Below, piece by piece: positions 7,831-19,561 of a stretch of 64,000 bases of DNA. Under the pieces are notes generated by a model. It was given only the letters and a program-made list of their open reading frames with translations, ran no database searches and had not been told where the DNA came from. Within the stretch, counting starts at the first letter, position 1; every line of letters begins with the position of its first letter. The stretch comes from Candidatus Sumerlaeota bacterium (lineage in GTDB: Bacteria > Sumerlaeota > Sumerlaeia > SLMS01 > JAHLLQ01). The position numbers were made by a program, and so were the translations under genes. Location of the stretch: NCBI GenBank assembly GCA_030156535.1, contig JASGMJ010000001.1, positions 186,001 to 250,000 of the forward strand, given 5' to 3'.

Positions 7831-9525
7831 ATGATCGGACAATTTCAAACTTTCGTACCGCAGGTCGCCCTCGATCAGGTTTTGCCTTTCGCTATCCTGA
7901 TCGTTGGCGGGCTTCTGATTCTTGCTCTCGACGCGTTGCTCGAGGCCGTCGCGAAGATGACGCCCGAGCGCCGTGATCAAACCCTCACGCTTGTGACCGG
8001 GCTTGTCCTGGCCGGCGCTTTCGGAACGTTTGCCGTGGACATGCTGGGAGCGAACGCCCGGCCGTTTCTCGAAGGAGCCTTCCGAGCCGACGAGTTCGGG
8101 CACCTCGGTGCCTTGCTCATCATTGGGACGGCCCTCGCTTTCGTTCTCATGGCCCCCGCCCTCATCAAGCGGCGCAAGCTGCCAGCGGGGGAGATGTACA
8201 CGCTGCTGCTGTTCTCCGTCGCGGGGATGACGCTGCTCACCGTCGCCAACGAGTTGATCACCGCCTTCATCTGCATCGAGATCCTCTCGCTCTCGCTGTA
8301 TGTTCTGACGGGCATCGACCGGCGGAACCGGCGCAGCAGCGAGGCATCGTTCAAGTACTTCATCCTTGGTGCCTTCGCCTCGGCCTTCCTGGTTTTCGGA
8401 ATCGCGTTCCTCTTTGGAGCCACGGGAACCACCCAGCTCTTTGGCGATGGGCGCGCCTACGACGAAATGCAGACGGCTGAGAAGATCGGCCGCCCCGTTC
8501 AGTTGCCGACAGACATCGCCAACTACAACATGGGGATCAACGAGGTGCTCTATTCGGGCCAGCGCATCGTTTACGCGGCGCAACCGGTGAGCGAGGTCGT
8601 TGAAGGCCAGATTGTGACGCATCCGAACGTCATCGCCACGCTGGCTCCGCTGAACCCCATGTGGCTGTTCATCGGCTTTGCCCTGCTGTTCGTTGGCCTG
8701 TGCTTCAAGTTGTCGCTCGCGCCGTTCCACATGTGGGCGCCCGACGTGTATGAAGGGGCGCCGACGATCACGACGATGCTGATCGCGACGGCCTCGAAAG
8801 TGGCAGCGTTCGCGTTCCTGGTGCATGTGGTGGAGGCGCTGTCCTTCTGGCGCTTCTTCCCGGCGGGTGCCAGCTTCATCATCAGTGCTGTTGCCGTGAT
8901 CTCGATTGCCTGGGGTAACCTCGGAGCGATCGTGCAAACGAACTTCAAGCGCCTGCTTGCCTACTCCTCGATCGCGCACGGCGGGTATTTGACGATCGCC
9001 ATCGCCACGCTCATCCACCCCGAAGTGTTCTCGGACCTCGGGCGAATCGAGCGTGTTCGCGACGCCATCGTGTTCTATCTGTTCGCCTACACGCTGATGA
9101 ACGTGCTCGCGTTCGGAATCGCGGCGTACCTTGGGCGCCAGGGCGAGGGTGAGATCTCGAATTTCCGCGGGCTCTTTCATCGCCGCCCGGCCATTGCAGT
9201 GGCGATGTCCGTTGCGATGGTCAGCCTGATGGGCCTTGGCCTTCCGATCGTCGGGTTCTGGGGAAAGATTTACGTCTTCAAAGAGGCCGTTGACGTGGGC
9301 CTGATCGCGCTTGTTGTGATCGGTGCCTTGGGCAGTGTGGTTTCGGCCTTCTATTACCTGCGCGTCGTCGTGGAAATGTTCATGCGCGACGCCAGTGCGG
9401 ATGCCGAGGCGGGCACAGTGCCCCAGGGATTCGCGTATCCGTTGGTCATCGGGTTGAGTTGCGCGGCCATCGTGATCTTTGGCTTTCTGCCGCCACTCTT
9501 TTTCGTCCTCGGCGGCAGGGGATAA
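7831..9525 (+). CDS. nuoN: NADH-quinone oxidoreductase subunit N (NuoN), with an insertion
   Basis: This antiporter-like proton-pumping subunit has about 14 hydrophobic segments. Family-typical stretches include IEILSLSLYVLTGIDR, SEASFKYFILGAFASAF and KLSLAPFHMWAPDVYEGAPT. At 564 residues it is longer than usual (about 480). The extra length is a hydrophilic insertion at about residues 205-275, between the helix ending AFLFGATGTT and the one starting LFIGFALLF. Placement between nuoK and nuoL is unusual, since nuoN normally closes the cluster after nuoM; identity as NuoN rests on the motifs, not on order. Confidence 0.92.
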   Translation: MIGQFQTFVPQVALDQVLPFAILIVGGLLILALDALLEAVAKMTPERRDQTLTLVTGLVLAGAFGTFAVDMLGANARPFLEGAFRADEFGHLGALLIIGTALAFVLMAPALIKRRKLPAGEMYTLLLFSVAGMTLLTVANELITAFICIEILSLSLYVLTGIDRRNRRSSEASFKYFILGAFASAFLVFGIAFLFGATGTTQLFGDGRAYDEMQTAEKIGRPVQLPTDIANYNMGINEVLYSGQRIVYAAQPVSEVVEGQIVTHPNVIATLAPLNPMWLFIGFALLFVGLCFKLSLAPFHMWAPDVYEGAPTITTMLIATASKVAAFAFLVHVVEALSFWRFFPAGASFIISAVAVISIAWGNLGAIVQTNFKRLLAYSSIAHGGYLTIAIATLIHPEVFSDLGRIERVRDAIVFYLFAYTLMNVLAFGIAAYLGRQGEGEISNFRGLFHRRPAIAVAMSVAMVSLMGLGLPIVGFWGKIYVFKEAVDVGLIALVVIGALGSVVSAFYYLRVVVEMFMRDASADAEAGTVPQGFAYPLVIGLSCAAIVIFGFLPPLFFVLGGRG

Positions 9526-9538
9526 GGGAGAACGTGCC

Positions 9539-9850
9539 ATGATCACACGCTGTTCCCTGACGTTCGAGGCGGCCGAGAAGCTGCGTGAAGTGCTTGGGCT
9601 GCCGAAGGACATCGAAGTGGGCGCGGCATTGCTGGAATTCCGCGAAGTGCCGTACTTCATCGTTTCGCGGTCGCGCGACAAGTGGACGGAGGAGCAAGGC
9701 GACATCAACACCGTGCGCCTGATGGGGATGAACGACAAGGGGTTGCTGGCGGACCCGGACAACTCGGGGAAAGCCAAGCTCAGTGAAGTGGCGCGGCTGA
9801 CTTTGATTCCGTGGCCGAATGTTATCAGTCTGACGGTGGAGCGGGTCTAA
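9539..9850 (+). CDS. Small protein of unknown function inside the complex I cluster
   Basis: I do not recognise this 103-residue soluble protein. It starts at an ATG preceded by AAGGGAG nine bases upstream, sits 13 bp after nuoN and 29 bp before nuoL, and is clearly part of the operon. It has no signal peptide, membrane segment or cysteine pair that would suggest cofactor binding; Cys5 is the only cysteine. It looks like a small alpha/beta domain beginning ITRCSLTFEAAEKLREVLGL and ending with a basic-hydrophobic strand. A role as accessory subunit or assembly factor of complex I is inference from position only. Confidence 0.8.
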   Translation: MITRCSLTFEAAEKLREVLGLPKDIEVGAALLEFREVPYFIVSRSRDKWTEEQGDINTVRLMGMNDKGLLADPDNSGKAKLSEVARLTLIPWPNVISLTVERV

Positions 9851-9879
9851 GCCGCCGCCAATTGGAGACGCCTGAATAG

Positions 9880-12138
<2,259 letters not shown>

Positions 12139-12161
12139 ACAGGGCTTAAGGACCGCCGAGT

Positions 12162-13865
12162 ATGTTGCTGACGCTCATCATTTTCATTCCCCTGGTGCTC
12201 GGCCTGCTGGCGTGCGCGGTTGTTCCCGCGCGCCAGATGAAGTACGCCGCGCTGGGAATTCTCGTCTTGGACCTGCTGCTGTCTGTGTACGCGGCAGCTT
12301 TCGCGTTCGATTGGGCGGGCGCCACGCAAACGGTCGAGATCTTCGGCACGAGCGTGGAGACGGCCTTCCAGCTGCGCGCACACGTAGCGTGGCCGCTTCT
12401 CAGCCAGTTCGAGATCAGCTACAGTGTCGGCCTCGACCATCTCAGCATGTTGATGGTGCTGCTGACGACGGTGCTCGGCATCTTCGGCGTGCTCTGCTCG
12501 TTCAAGGCGATCGAGAAACGCGAGAAGGAATTCTACTTCCACCTGCTGCTGCTTCAGACGGGCATTCTGGCGACGTTCTCCGCGCTCGACCTGTTCGTGT
12601 TCTACATGTCGTGGGAATTGATGGTCGTTCCGCTGTACTTCCTCATCGGCATCTGGGGGTCGAAGGACCGCCTGTACGCGACGATGAAGTTCGTGATCTT
12701 CACGCTGGCCGGTTCGTTGATGATGCTGCTGGCGATTCTGTGGATGTACTACAACGGCGCGCAGACCTACTCCTACGAGAAGATGCTGACGTTGGGCATG
12801 GGAGAGCAGTGGCGCTTTGCGGTCTGGCCGTTCCTGGGGCTGATGGCTGCGTTCCTGATCAAGGTGCCGCTGTGGCCGCTGCACACGTGGCTGCCTGACG
12901 CGCACACCGAAGCCCCCACGGCGGGCTCGGTGATTCTTGCCGGCGTGCTGCTCAAGACGGGCGTCTACGGCATTCTGCGTTTCGCCATTCCGCTGTTTCC
13001 CTATGCGGCCGTTGCGCTGGCGCCGCTCTTCACCTGGCTGGCCGTCATCGCCATCATTTACGGCGCGATGTGCGCGATGGTGCAGAAGGACATGAAGCGC
13101 CTCGTGGCGTATTCGTCCGTCAGCCACATGGGCTTCATCATTCTCGGTGTGTTCTGCTTCAATGCGCAGGCGCTCAGTGGCGCCATTCTCCAGATGATCA
13201 ACCACGGCATTTCGACGGGCGGGCTCTTCCTCGCTGTCGGCATGATCTACGAGCGCCGGCACACGCGTCTGATGAGCGAGTTCGGCGGTCTGGCCGCACG
13301 GGTTCCCATCTTCGCCGCGCTTACGATGGTGATGGTGCTCTCGTCCGTTGGCCTGCCTGGCCTGAACGGTTTCGTCGGCGAGTTCCCCATCCTCGTGGGC
13401 TCGATGAGCAACGCGCCGATTCTGGCGGCTGCGCGCGAGCCGAACTCCATCTACGCGATCCTGCGCCAGACGAACTACACCTGGCTGGTCGCATCGCTGG
13501 CGGTGACAGGCGTCATCCTTGGCGCGGTCTACCTGCTCATCATGTACCAGAAGGTGTTCTTCGGCAAGCTCGACAAGCAGGAGAACAAGGAACTGCTGGA
13601 CCTGAATGGCCGCGAGGTTTTCCAGCTCGCCGTGTTGTCACTCGCCGCGCTCTTTATCGGCCTGTTCCCGCAGACGCTGCTCAAGCCGATCAACCATACC
13701 TCGCGCCACCTTCTTGAGGTCGTCTCCGTGCCGCTCTCCTTTGGGCAGGAGAACGAACCGATGCGCTACGAAGGCACCGAGGAGCACGGCGATGAGCACG
13801 ACGCCACGGGCGAGCACAACCACGCCAGCGCTCCGGCTTCCGACGAGCGTGCGGGCGAGAGCTGA
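12162..13865 (+). CDS. nuoM: NADH-quinone oxidoreductase subunit M (NuoM), His-rich tail
   Basis: This 567-residue antiporter-like proton-pumping subunit carries the family stretch KVPLWPLHTWLPDAHTEAPT and the helix SVILAGVLLKTGVYGILRF. The last 30 residues after the final helix are hydrophilic and acidic with four histidines (EEHGDEHDATGEHNHAS), which is not a usual NuoM feature. It is the last gene of the complex I cluster; a convergent glycosyltransferase ends 12 bp beyond, with no room for a separate terminator. Confidence 0.96.
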   Translation: MLLTLIIFIPLVLGLLACAVVPARQMKYAALGILVLDLLLSVYAAAFAFDWAGATQTVEIFGTSVETAFQLRAHVAWPLLSQFEISYSVGLDHLSMLMVLLTTVLGIFGVLCSFKAIEKREKEFYFHLLLLQTGILATFSALDLFVFYMSWELMVVPLYFLIGIWGSKDRLYATMKFVIFTLAGSLMMLLAILWMYYNGAQTYSYEKMLTLGMGEQWRFAVWPFLGLMAAFLIKVPLWPLHTWLPDAHTEAPTAGSVILAGVLLKTGVYGILRFAIPLFPYAAVALAPLFTWLAVIAIIYGAMCAMVQKDMKRLVAYSSVSHMGFIILGVFCFNAQALSGAILQMINHGISTGGLFLAVGMIYERRHTRLMSEFGGLAARVPIFAALTMVMVLSSVGLPGLNGFVGEFPILVGSMSNAPILAAAREPNSIYAILRQTNYTWLVASLAVTGVILGAVYLLIMYQKVFFGKLDKQENKELLDLNGREVFQLAVLSLAALFIGLFPQTLLKPINHTSRHLLEVVSVPLSFGQENEPMRYEGTEEHGDEHDATGEHNHASAPASDERAGES

Positions 13866-13877
13866 CTCCCGGCTCAA

Positions 13878-14792
13878 CTACAAGTAGAAAACCTTGTGCT
13901 TCCACGCGGCCTTCCAACGGCCCGCGAGGAAGCCTGTGAGCCAGAGCGTCTCGTAGACGGCCCACCGCTTGCCAAAGGAATCCCGAGCAACGAGTGCACG
14001 AAACGGGATGCGCACGGGCGCGATGGCAAGCAGGAAGAGTGCGCCCAGATCGAGGCGCGCGCGGCTCTTCATCTTCTTGCGATGCTTCACGAACAACGCG
14101 GTCGTCCCGGCGCCGTAGCCTACGGACTGATGGTAGAGGCCGGGGATGGTGCTGCGATGGCGATGGCGGACGACTGCGGCAGGATTGTAGGCAATGCTGC
14201 CGCCGCGTTCGAGCACGCGCCAACACAGATCGGCGTCCTCGCACATCCAGAGTTCCTCGTCGAAACCACCAACGGCAGCGAGAGCCTCGCGGCGGAAGGC
14301 GGCATTGGCCGTTGCGAAGTAGGGGGGAAACTCATCGCGGGCGAGGAAGAGTTTGCGCTGGTTGATGACGCCATAGACTTCGGAAAACAGAGCCGGACCC
14401 GTTTCGACGTCGAATGCTCTGATTCGTCCGCCGCTGAGCAGCACGCGCTCGTCACGGAACGGTTCGACGAGTTGCACAAGCCAGTTGCGACTGACAACGC
14501 AATCGCTGTCCGTCATGGCAACGATGCCGCCGCGCGCCGCCTTGATTCCCTCGTTGCGCGCTGCGGCTGGGCCGCGCCGGGCACAATCCACGACGCGGAC
14601 GGGAAAGTCTTCAAGTGCTTCCCGCGTGCCATCCGTTGATCCGTTGTCGATGGCGATCACCTCGAACGTGAATCCCTCGACGCGTTGGCGGAGGATTGAT
14701 TCAAGACAGGCAGCGACCTCGTTGCGCCGATTATAAAAGGGCACAATCACGGAGACGTCGGGAGCAGGGGAGGAAAGGCGTTTGGCCGTCAT
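13878..14792 (-). CDS. Family 2 glycosyltransferase
   Basis: This 304-residue GT-A-fold enzyme would transfer a sugar from a nucleotide-sugar donor, probably during surface polysaccharide synthesis. It shows the N-terminal VSVIVPFYNR strand, IDNGSTDGT loop, metal-binding TDSDC (DxD-type) and the downstream CEDADLCWRV catalytic-base motif. The C-terminal 70 residues contain one hydrophobic segment (FLLAIAPVRIPFRALV) that may associate with the membrane. The start overlaps the stop of the upstream 67-residue protein by four bases (ATGA). Donor and acceptor cannot be told from sequence. Confidence 0.9.
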   Translation of the reverse strand: MTAKRLSSPAPDVSVIVPFYNRRNEVAACLESILRQRVEGFTFEVIAIDNGSTDGTREALEDFPVRVVDCARRGPAAARNEGIKAARGGIVAMTDSDCVVSRNWLVQLVEPFRDERVLLSGGRIRAFDVETGPALFSEVYGVINQRKLFLARDEFPPYFATANAAFRREALAAVGGFDEELWMCEDADLCWRVLERGGSIAYNPAAVVRHRHRSTIPGLYHQSVGYGAGTTALFVKHRKKMKSRARLDLGALFLLAIAPVRIPFRALVARDSFGKRWAVYETLWLTGFLAGRWKAAWKHKVFYL

Positions 14793-14992
14793 AGCGGATT
14801 GCTCCTGCGTGCTCTTGCTTCAAGCAGAAAGACCACGAGCCGCATTGCCAGAATCGTCAGCAGTGCCACGGGCAGAAAGGCAATGGTGAACGCCGCGAGC
14901 AAGACGTGCTCAAGAAGCGTCCCTCTTCCAAGACGCCGGGGGCGCTTGCGCCAGAGGGTTTCCTTCCACGGCCTCTTGATCGTTCGGTTCAT
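14789..14992 (-). CDS. Small membrane protein between two glycosyltransferases
   Basis: This 67-residue protein has a basic N-terminus (residues 1-23), one long hydrophobic stretch (about 28-57) that could span the membrane once or as a hairpin, and a basic C-terminus. The four-base overlap with the downstream glycosyltransferase start and the 3-bp overlap or contact with the upstream one indicate tight translational coupling. I do not recognise a family; a membrane anchor for glycosyltransferase partners is inference. Confidence 0.6.
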   Translation of the reverse strand: MNRTIKRPWKETLWRKRPRRLGRGTLLEHVLLAAFTIAFLPVALLTILAMRLVVFLLEARARRSNPL

Positions 14993-16434
14993 GTCTTGTA
15001 GAAGTGGTAATCAACCTTGGATGGGCGCAGGCGCGTGGCGCGCAGAGTATACCAGGCAGCAAGGGCGACGGCGCGGGCACGGCGGAAGGCCAGACCCACA
15101 ACCTTCGTGAGGTCGCGCTTCTCCGCCGTCCAGGTCAGATCATCGGCAAAACGCAGGCTGTAGGGGGCGAACTCTTCGAAGAGAAAGCCGTGAAAGAAGG
15201 AGGGAGCGGCGAGAGCATCGTATTGCGTCGCAGCAATCCAAGCGACACGTGCGCGTTGGGGAAAGGTGCGGACACTGAAGAGGCGGCGGTTTGGAAGACG
15301 CTCGCGCAGCAGGGATTCCTTGTCCGCAAACAGCAGGACATCGATGCGGGCCCGGGGGAATTCCTGCTGCAGTTTCCGGCCAATGGTGCGCGTCACCTCC
15401 GGGTTGTCGAACATCATCAGACCGATTCGCTTGATCGCTCTCTTCTGGGCGCTGGTCATTGGCGGGGGAGGGGGTGCTGGTGCGCTTTTCTCGAAGAGCA
15501 CTTGCGGAGGCTTGCCCATTCGGCCATCGAGAAAATCCTTGATTGCCAGACGTAGTGCCTTTGCCTCGGCGGGACGGCCATCTGCTTCGAGGTTCTCTGC
15601 AGCAGAGAGAGCTAGGCGCATGTGGTAGAAGAACAAGCCGCGAAGTTTCTTCGGCGGTGCGAATCTCCAAGCGAAGTACAGGCAGTTTCGCTCGCAGAGG
15701 TACTTCACGGCCGGGCCCGATTTTGCGCGGCGGTTGTCGAAACTTTCGTGGCGAATCAGCGACTCTGTTGTTGCGACGACGCGATAGCCCGCACGCTTGA
15801 AGCGCACGCCCCATTCAACGTCATCCCATGTCACGAAATAGACGGGGTCCCAGATGCCGACTTTGCGTACGGCGGAAACGCGCGCCAGAAGCGAGCAGGC
15901 CGCAACGTAGTCGCTCTCGTAGAGATGGGGGCGGGGGATGTCCTCCAGAAAACCTTCGGCATTCTTGTCGAGTCCGACGGTCTTCCAGTTCATGCGTCCA
16001 CCGATTTCCTGGACCTCGGTTTCGTCATCGAGGACGAGAATCGTTGATCCGACGATACCGATCTTCTCGTCCTCCAGCATGGGTGCCAGCAGGCCGTCGA
16101 GTGCCCCCTTGTGGACGATCACGTCGTTGTCGAGCAGCCAGAAGAAGTCATAATCCTTCTCGCTTCTCAGGCCATAAGTCATCCCGGCATTGAATCCGCC
16201 CGTGCCGCCCAGGTTCTCCCCGGTTTCCACGAGTTCGCATTCGGGAAACTCGCTTTTCACCATCTCGGGCGAGCCGTCGGTGCTGGCGTTATCCACCACG
16301 ACAATGTCAAAGGGCGTCCCCCCCAACTCCCTGAGCGAGCGGAGCAGGTTCTGGAGGTAATCCCTTTTGTTCCAATTGACGATGATCGCGAGGATTTTTG
16401 GCGTTTGACGGCGCTCGGCGGTTGGATTAGACAT
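14989..16434 (-). CDS. Two-domain family 2 glycosyltransferase
   Basis: This 481-residue protein has an N-terminal GT2 domain of the rhamnosyltransferase-like type: IIVNWNKRDYLQNLLRSL, VDNASTDGS, GENLGGTGGFNAGM and the metal-binding LLDNDV. Residues beyond about 300, after a Pro-rich linker, form a second domain of about 150 residues (starting KRAIKRIGLMMFDNPEVTR) that I do not recognise. The ATG at 16434 starts immediately before the GT fold; the frame continues upstream but would collide with the divergent deaminase start. Divergent intergenic space is 85 bp. Confidence 0.85.
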   Translation of the reverse strand: MSNPTAERRQTPKILAIIVNWNKRDYLQNLLRSLRELGGTPFDIVVVDNASTDGSPEMVKSEFPECELVETGENLGGTGGFNAGMTYGLRSEKDYDFFWLLDNDVIVHKGALDGLLAPMLEDEKIGIVGSTILVLDDETEVQEIGGRMNWKTVGLDKNAEGFLEDIPRPHLYESDYVAACSLLARVSAVRKVGIWDPVYFVTWDDVEWGVRFKRAGYRVVATTESLIRHESFDNRRAKSGPAVKYLCERNCLYFAWRFAPPKKLRGLFFYHMRLALSAAENLEADGRPAEAKALRLAIKDFLDGRMGKPPQVLFEKSAPAPPPPPMTSAQKRAIKRIGLMMFDNPEVTRTIGRKLQQEFPRARIDVLLFADKESLLRERLPNRRLFSVRTFPQRARVAWIAATQYDALAAPSFFHGFLFEEFAPYSLRFADDLTWTAEKRDLTKVVGLAFRRARAVALAAWYTLRATRLRPSKVDYHFYKT

Positions 16435-16519
16435 AGCGTGCCCGGCTGGGTGGCCCCTGAAGAAATGCGGGCTGAGTGTGGAAAGCTTGAGAGACCGCCG
16501 CAAGGAAAGTTGCCGTCCC

Positions 16520-17956
16520 ATGACAACCTCTGAATCCCCCCTCCTCCTCATTGAAAACTGCCGCCATCTCGCGACCTTCGACGATCAGGACCGCGAACTC
16601 GAACACTGCGACATTCTGGTCGAGGGGCCGCGCATTGCCGCCATTGGCCCGAAACTGAGGGAGGCTCGCTCGCTTCCCCCCGACGTCCCGTTTGTTGACG
16701 CCACGGGGCATCTGGCCATTCCCGGGCTCGTCAACACCCACCACCATCTCTGGCAGGTGCTGACCCGCGTCATGCCGGAGGCCCAACACTTCACGCTCTT
16801 CAACTGGCTGCTGACGAACTATGAAGTGTGGAAGCACATGGACCCCGAGGCGTTCCATATCGGTGCACTCGTTTCGCTGTCCGAGCTCCTGCTCAGCGGC
16901 TGTACCACGGCCAGCGACATGCAGTACCTCTTTCCCGTGGCGCAGCCCGTGGAACTCATCGACGAGGAAATCCGCGCGGCCCGCGACCTGGGCATTCGCT
17001 TCCATCCCACCCGTGCCTCGATGACGCTGGGCAAGGACGACGGCGGTCTGCCGCCCATGAGTCTGGTGGAGCCGCCCGCGCGCGTGCTGGCCGACTACGA
17101 GCGCGTGATCGGAGCCTACCACGACGATTCGGACTTCTCCATGCTGCGCATTGCGCTGGCGCCGTGCGCTCCGTTCAATGCGAAGGAGGAGCTCTTCATC
17201 GAGACCGCGCAGGTTGCCCGCCGCCACGGCGTGCTTCTGCACACGCATCTTGCCGAAACCGAGGACGAGAACGTCTACTGCGAGGAGAAGTTCGGCTGCC
17301 GTCCGCTGGAGTACGTCTGCCGGCTCGGCTGGGAAGGCCCTGACGTCTGGTTTGCCCACGCCGTCCAGTTCAACGCGGACGAAATCCGGCGCTGTGCCGA
17401 AGCCGGAATCGGCGTGGCGCATTGTCCCTCGGCCAACGCCCGTCTGGGCAGCGGCATCGCTCCCGTGCCCCAGATGGTAAAGGCGGGGATGCGCGTGGGC
17501 ATTGCCGTGGATGGCACATCGAGCAACGACTGCGGCTCGATCATGGAGGAAGTGCGGATGGCCTTCATGCTGCACCGCGCGTCGCAGGGCGTGGACGCAC
17601 TTGATGCACGTGGAGCACTGAGGATCGCGACGCGCGGAGGCGCGGACGTGTTGCGCAATCCGATGATCGGCCGGCTCCAGGAAGGCTGCGCGGCGGACAT
17701 CGTGCTGGTGGACGAGGAGCGTCTGGACTGGGCAGGCGGCGCGAGTCTCGACCCGCTGGCCGCGCTGGCCTTCTGCGGGCTGCAACGCCCCGTCGACTAC
17801 ACCATCGTCAACGGCCGCATTGTCGTGGAGCGGGGGCAGCTTTGCCGCCAGACGGAGAAGACGTTGGTTCGCCGGGCGAATGCCATCACCGCTGCACTGG
17901 TCGAGAAGGAGCGCACGCGCCAGCGTGCCGCCGCTGCCATCACGAATCCCGGCTAG
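16520..17956 (+). CDS. 8-oxoguanine deaminase (amidohydrolase superfamily)
   Basis: This 478-residue amidohydrolase most resembles 8-oxoguanine deaminases (EC 3.5.4.32, as in Pseudomonas aeruginosa PA0142), which convert 8-oxoguanine to urate. Metal and catalytic motifs are NTHHHLWQ (HxH), LHTHLAET, the HAVQFN histidine and VDGTSSND. The family-specific stretch AHCPSANARLGSGIAPV and the pattern LLSGCTTASDMQYLFP match that branch rather than cytosine deaminase or atrazine hydrolases. AAGGAAAG lies about ten bases before the ATG. Role: purine salvage or clean-up of oxidised guanine. A different aminohydrolase specificity cannot be excluded. Confidence 0.82.
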   Translation: MTTSESPLLLIENCRHLATFDDQDRELEHCDILVEGPRIAAIGPKLREARSLPPDVPFVDATGHLAIPGLVNTHHHLWQVLTRVMPEAQHFTLFNWLLTNYEVWKHMDPEAFHIGALVSLSELLLSGCTTASDMQYLFPVAQPVELIDEEIRAARDLGIRFHPTRASMTLGKDDGGLPPMSLVEPPARVLADYERVIGAYHDDSDFSMLRIALAPCAPFNAKEELFIETAQVARRHGVLLHTHLAETEDENVYCEEKFGCRPLEYVCRLGWEGPDVWFAHAVQFNADEIRRCAEAGIGVAHCPSANARLGSGIAPVPQMVKAGMRVGIAVDGTSSNDCGSIMEEVRMAFMLHRASQGVDALDARGALRIATRGGADVLRNPMIGRLQEGCAADIVLVDEERLDWAGGASLDPLAALAFCGLQRPVDYTIVNGRIVVERGQLCRQTEKTLVRRANAITAALVEKERTRQRAAAAITNPG

Positions 17957-18242
17957 AGGGGGCCTCGCCCGCAGGGGGATTCAGGCGTGCAATCAGGGCC
18001 TCGATAAGCGCATGGCAGCTTCCACAGCCGATTCCCGCGCCACACGATCGGCTCACTTGCGAGACGTGCGTGGGTTTTTCGTCGCGGATTGTCTGGATCA
18101 CGACACATGCGGGGACGCCCTCGCAGAGGCACAGCAGCCCTTTGGGCTCCCGAATCAGTTGCTCCACAGCTTCGGGATTGGGGCCTTGGTACTCCGTGGG
18201 AATGCGTTCCAGCGTATCGTCGTTCGAGTCCAAGATCGGCAT
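17940..18242 (-). CDS. BFD-like [2Fe-2S] protein
   Basis: This 100-residue protein carries the bacterioferritin-associated-ferredoxin pattern: Cys38 and Cys40 (C-x-C) and Cys73 and Cys76 (C-x2-C) spaced by about 32 residues, with a helical GxGCGSC turn. Such domains bind one [2Fe-2S] cluster and either mobilise iron from bacterioferritin or act as electron-transfer modules in larger enzymes. Neither a bacterioferritin nor a nitrite reductase is nearby. The 3' end overlaps the convergent deaminase by 17 bp. Confidence 0.8.
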   Translation of the reverse strand: MPILDSNDDTLERIPTEYQGPNPEAVEQLIREPKGLLCLCEGVPACVVIQTIRDEKPTHVSQVSRSCGAGIGCGSCHALIEALIARLNPPAGEAPSSRDS

Positions 18243-18292
18243 CCTGTTGGTCTTCCGGCCGTTCTGTGCCGGGGAGGAATGAGGTTACAAAA

Positions 18293-18304
18293 AACTCATG
18301 AGTT
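18293..18304. repeat. 12-bp perfect palindrome in divergent intergenic region
   Basis: AACTCATGAGTT is a perfect palindrome between the divergent BFD-like gene (start 18242) and the HD-GYP regulator (start 18374), 70 bp before the latter. It could be an operator for either gene; there is no second copy nearby to support this. Confidence 0.3.
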
Positions 18305-18373
18305 CGCGCTTGTCCATCAAACTGCGATTACGCTATTGCATTGGCCGAAGGCTGCATCCCACCGAGCGATTCG

Positions 18374-19510
<1,137 letters not shown>

Positions 19511-19561
19511 CACGTGGCTTCCCGGTTGCGGCGCGCGGTCTGTTCGCCGACCCTCCCGCCC

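Noticed and set aside
7258-9777. 839-codon minus-strand frame opposite nuoK and nuoN
   Set aside because: Composition is Arg/Glu/Gln/His-rich with no domain; it is the shadow of real genes.
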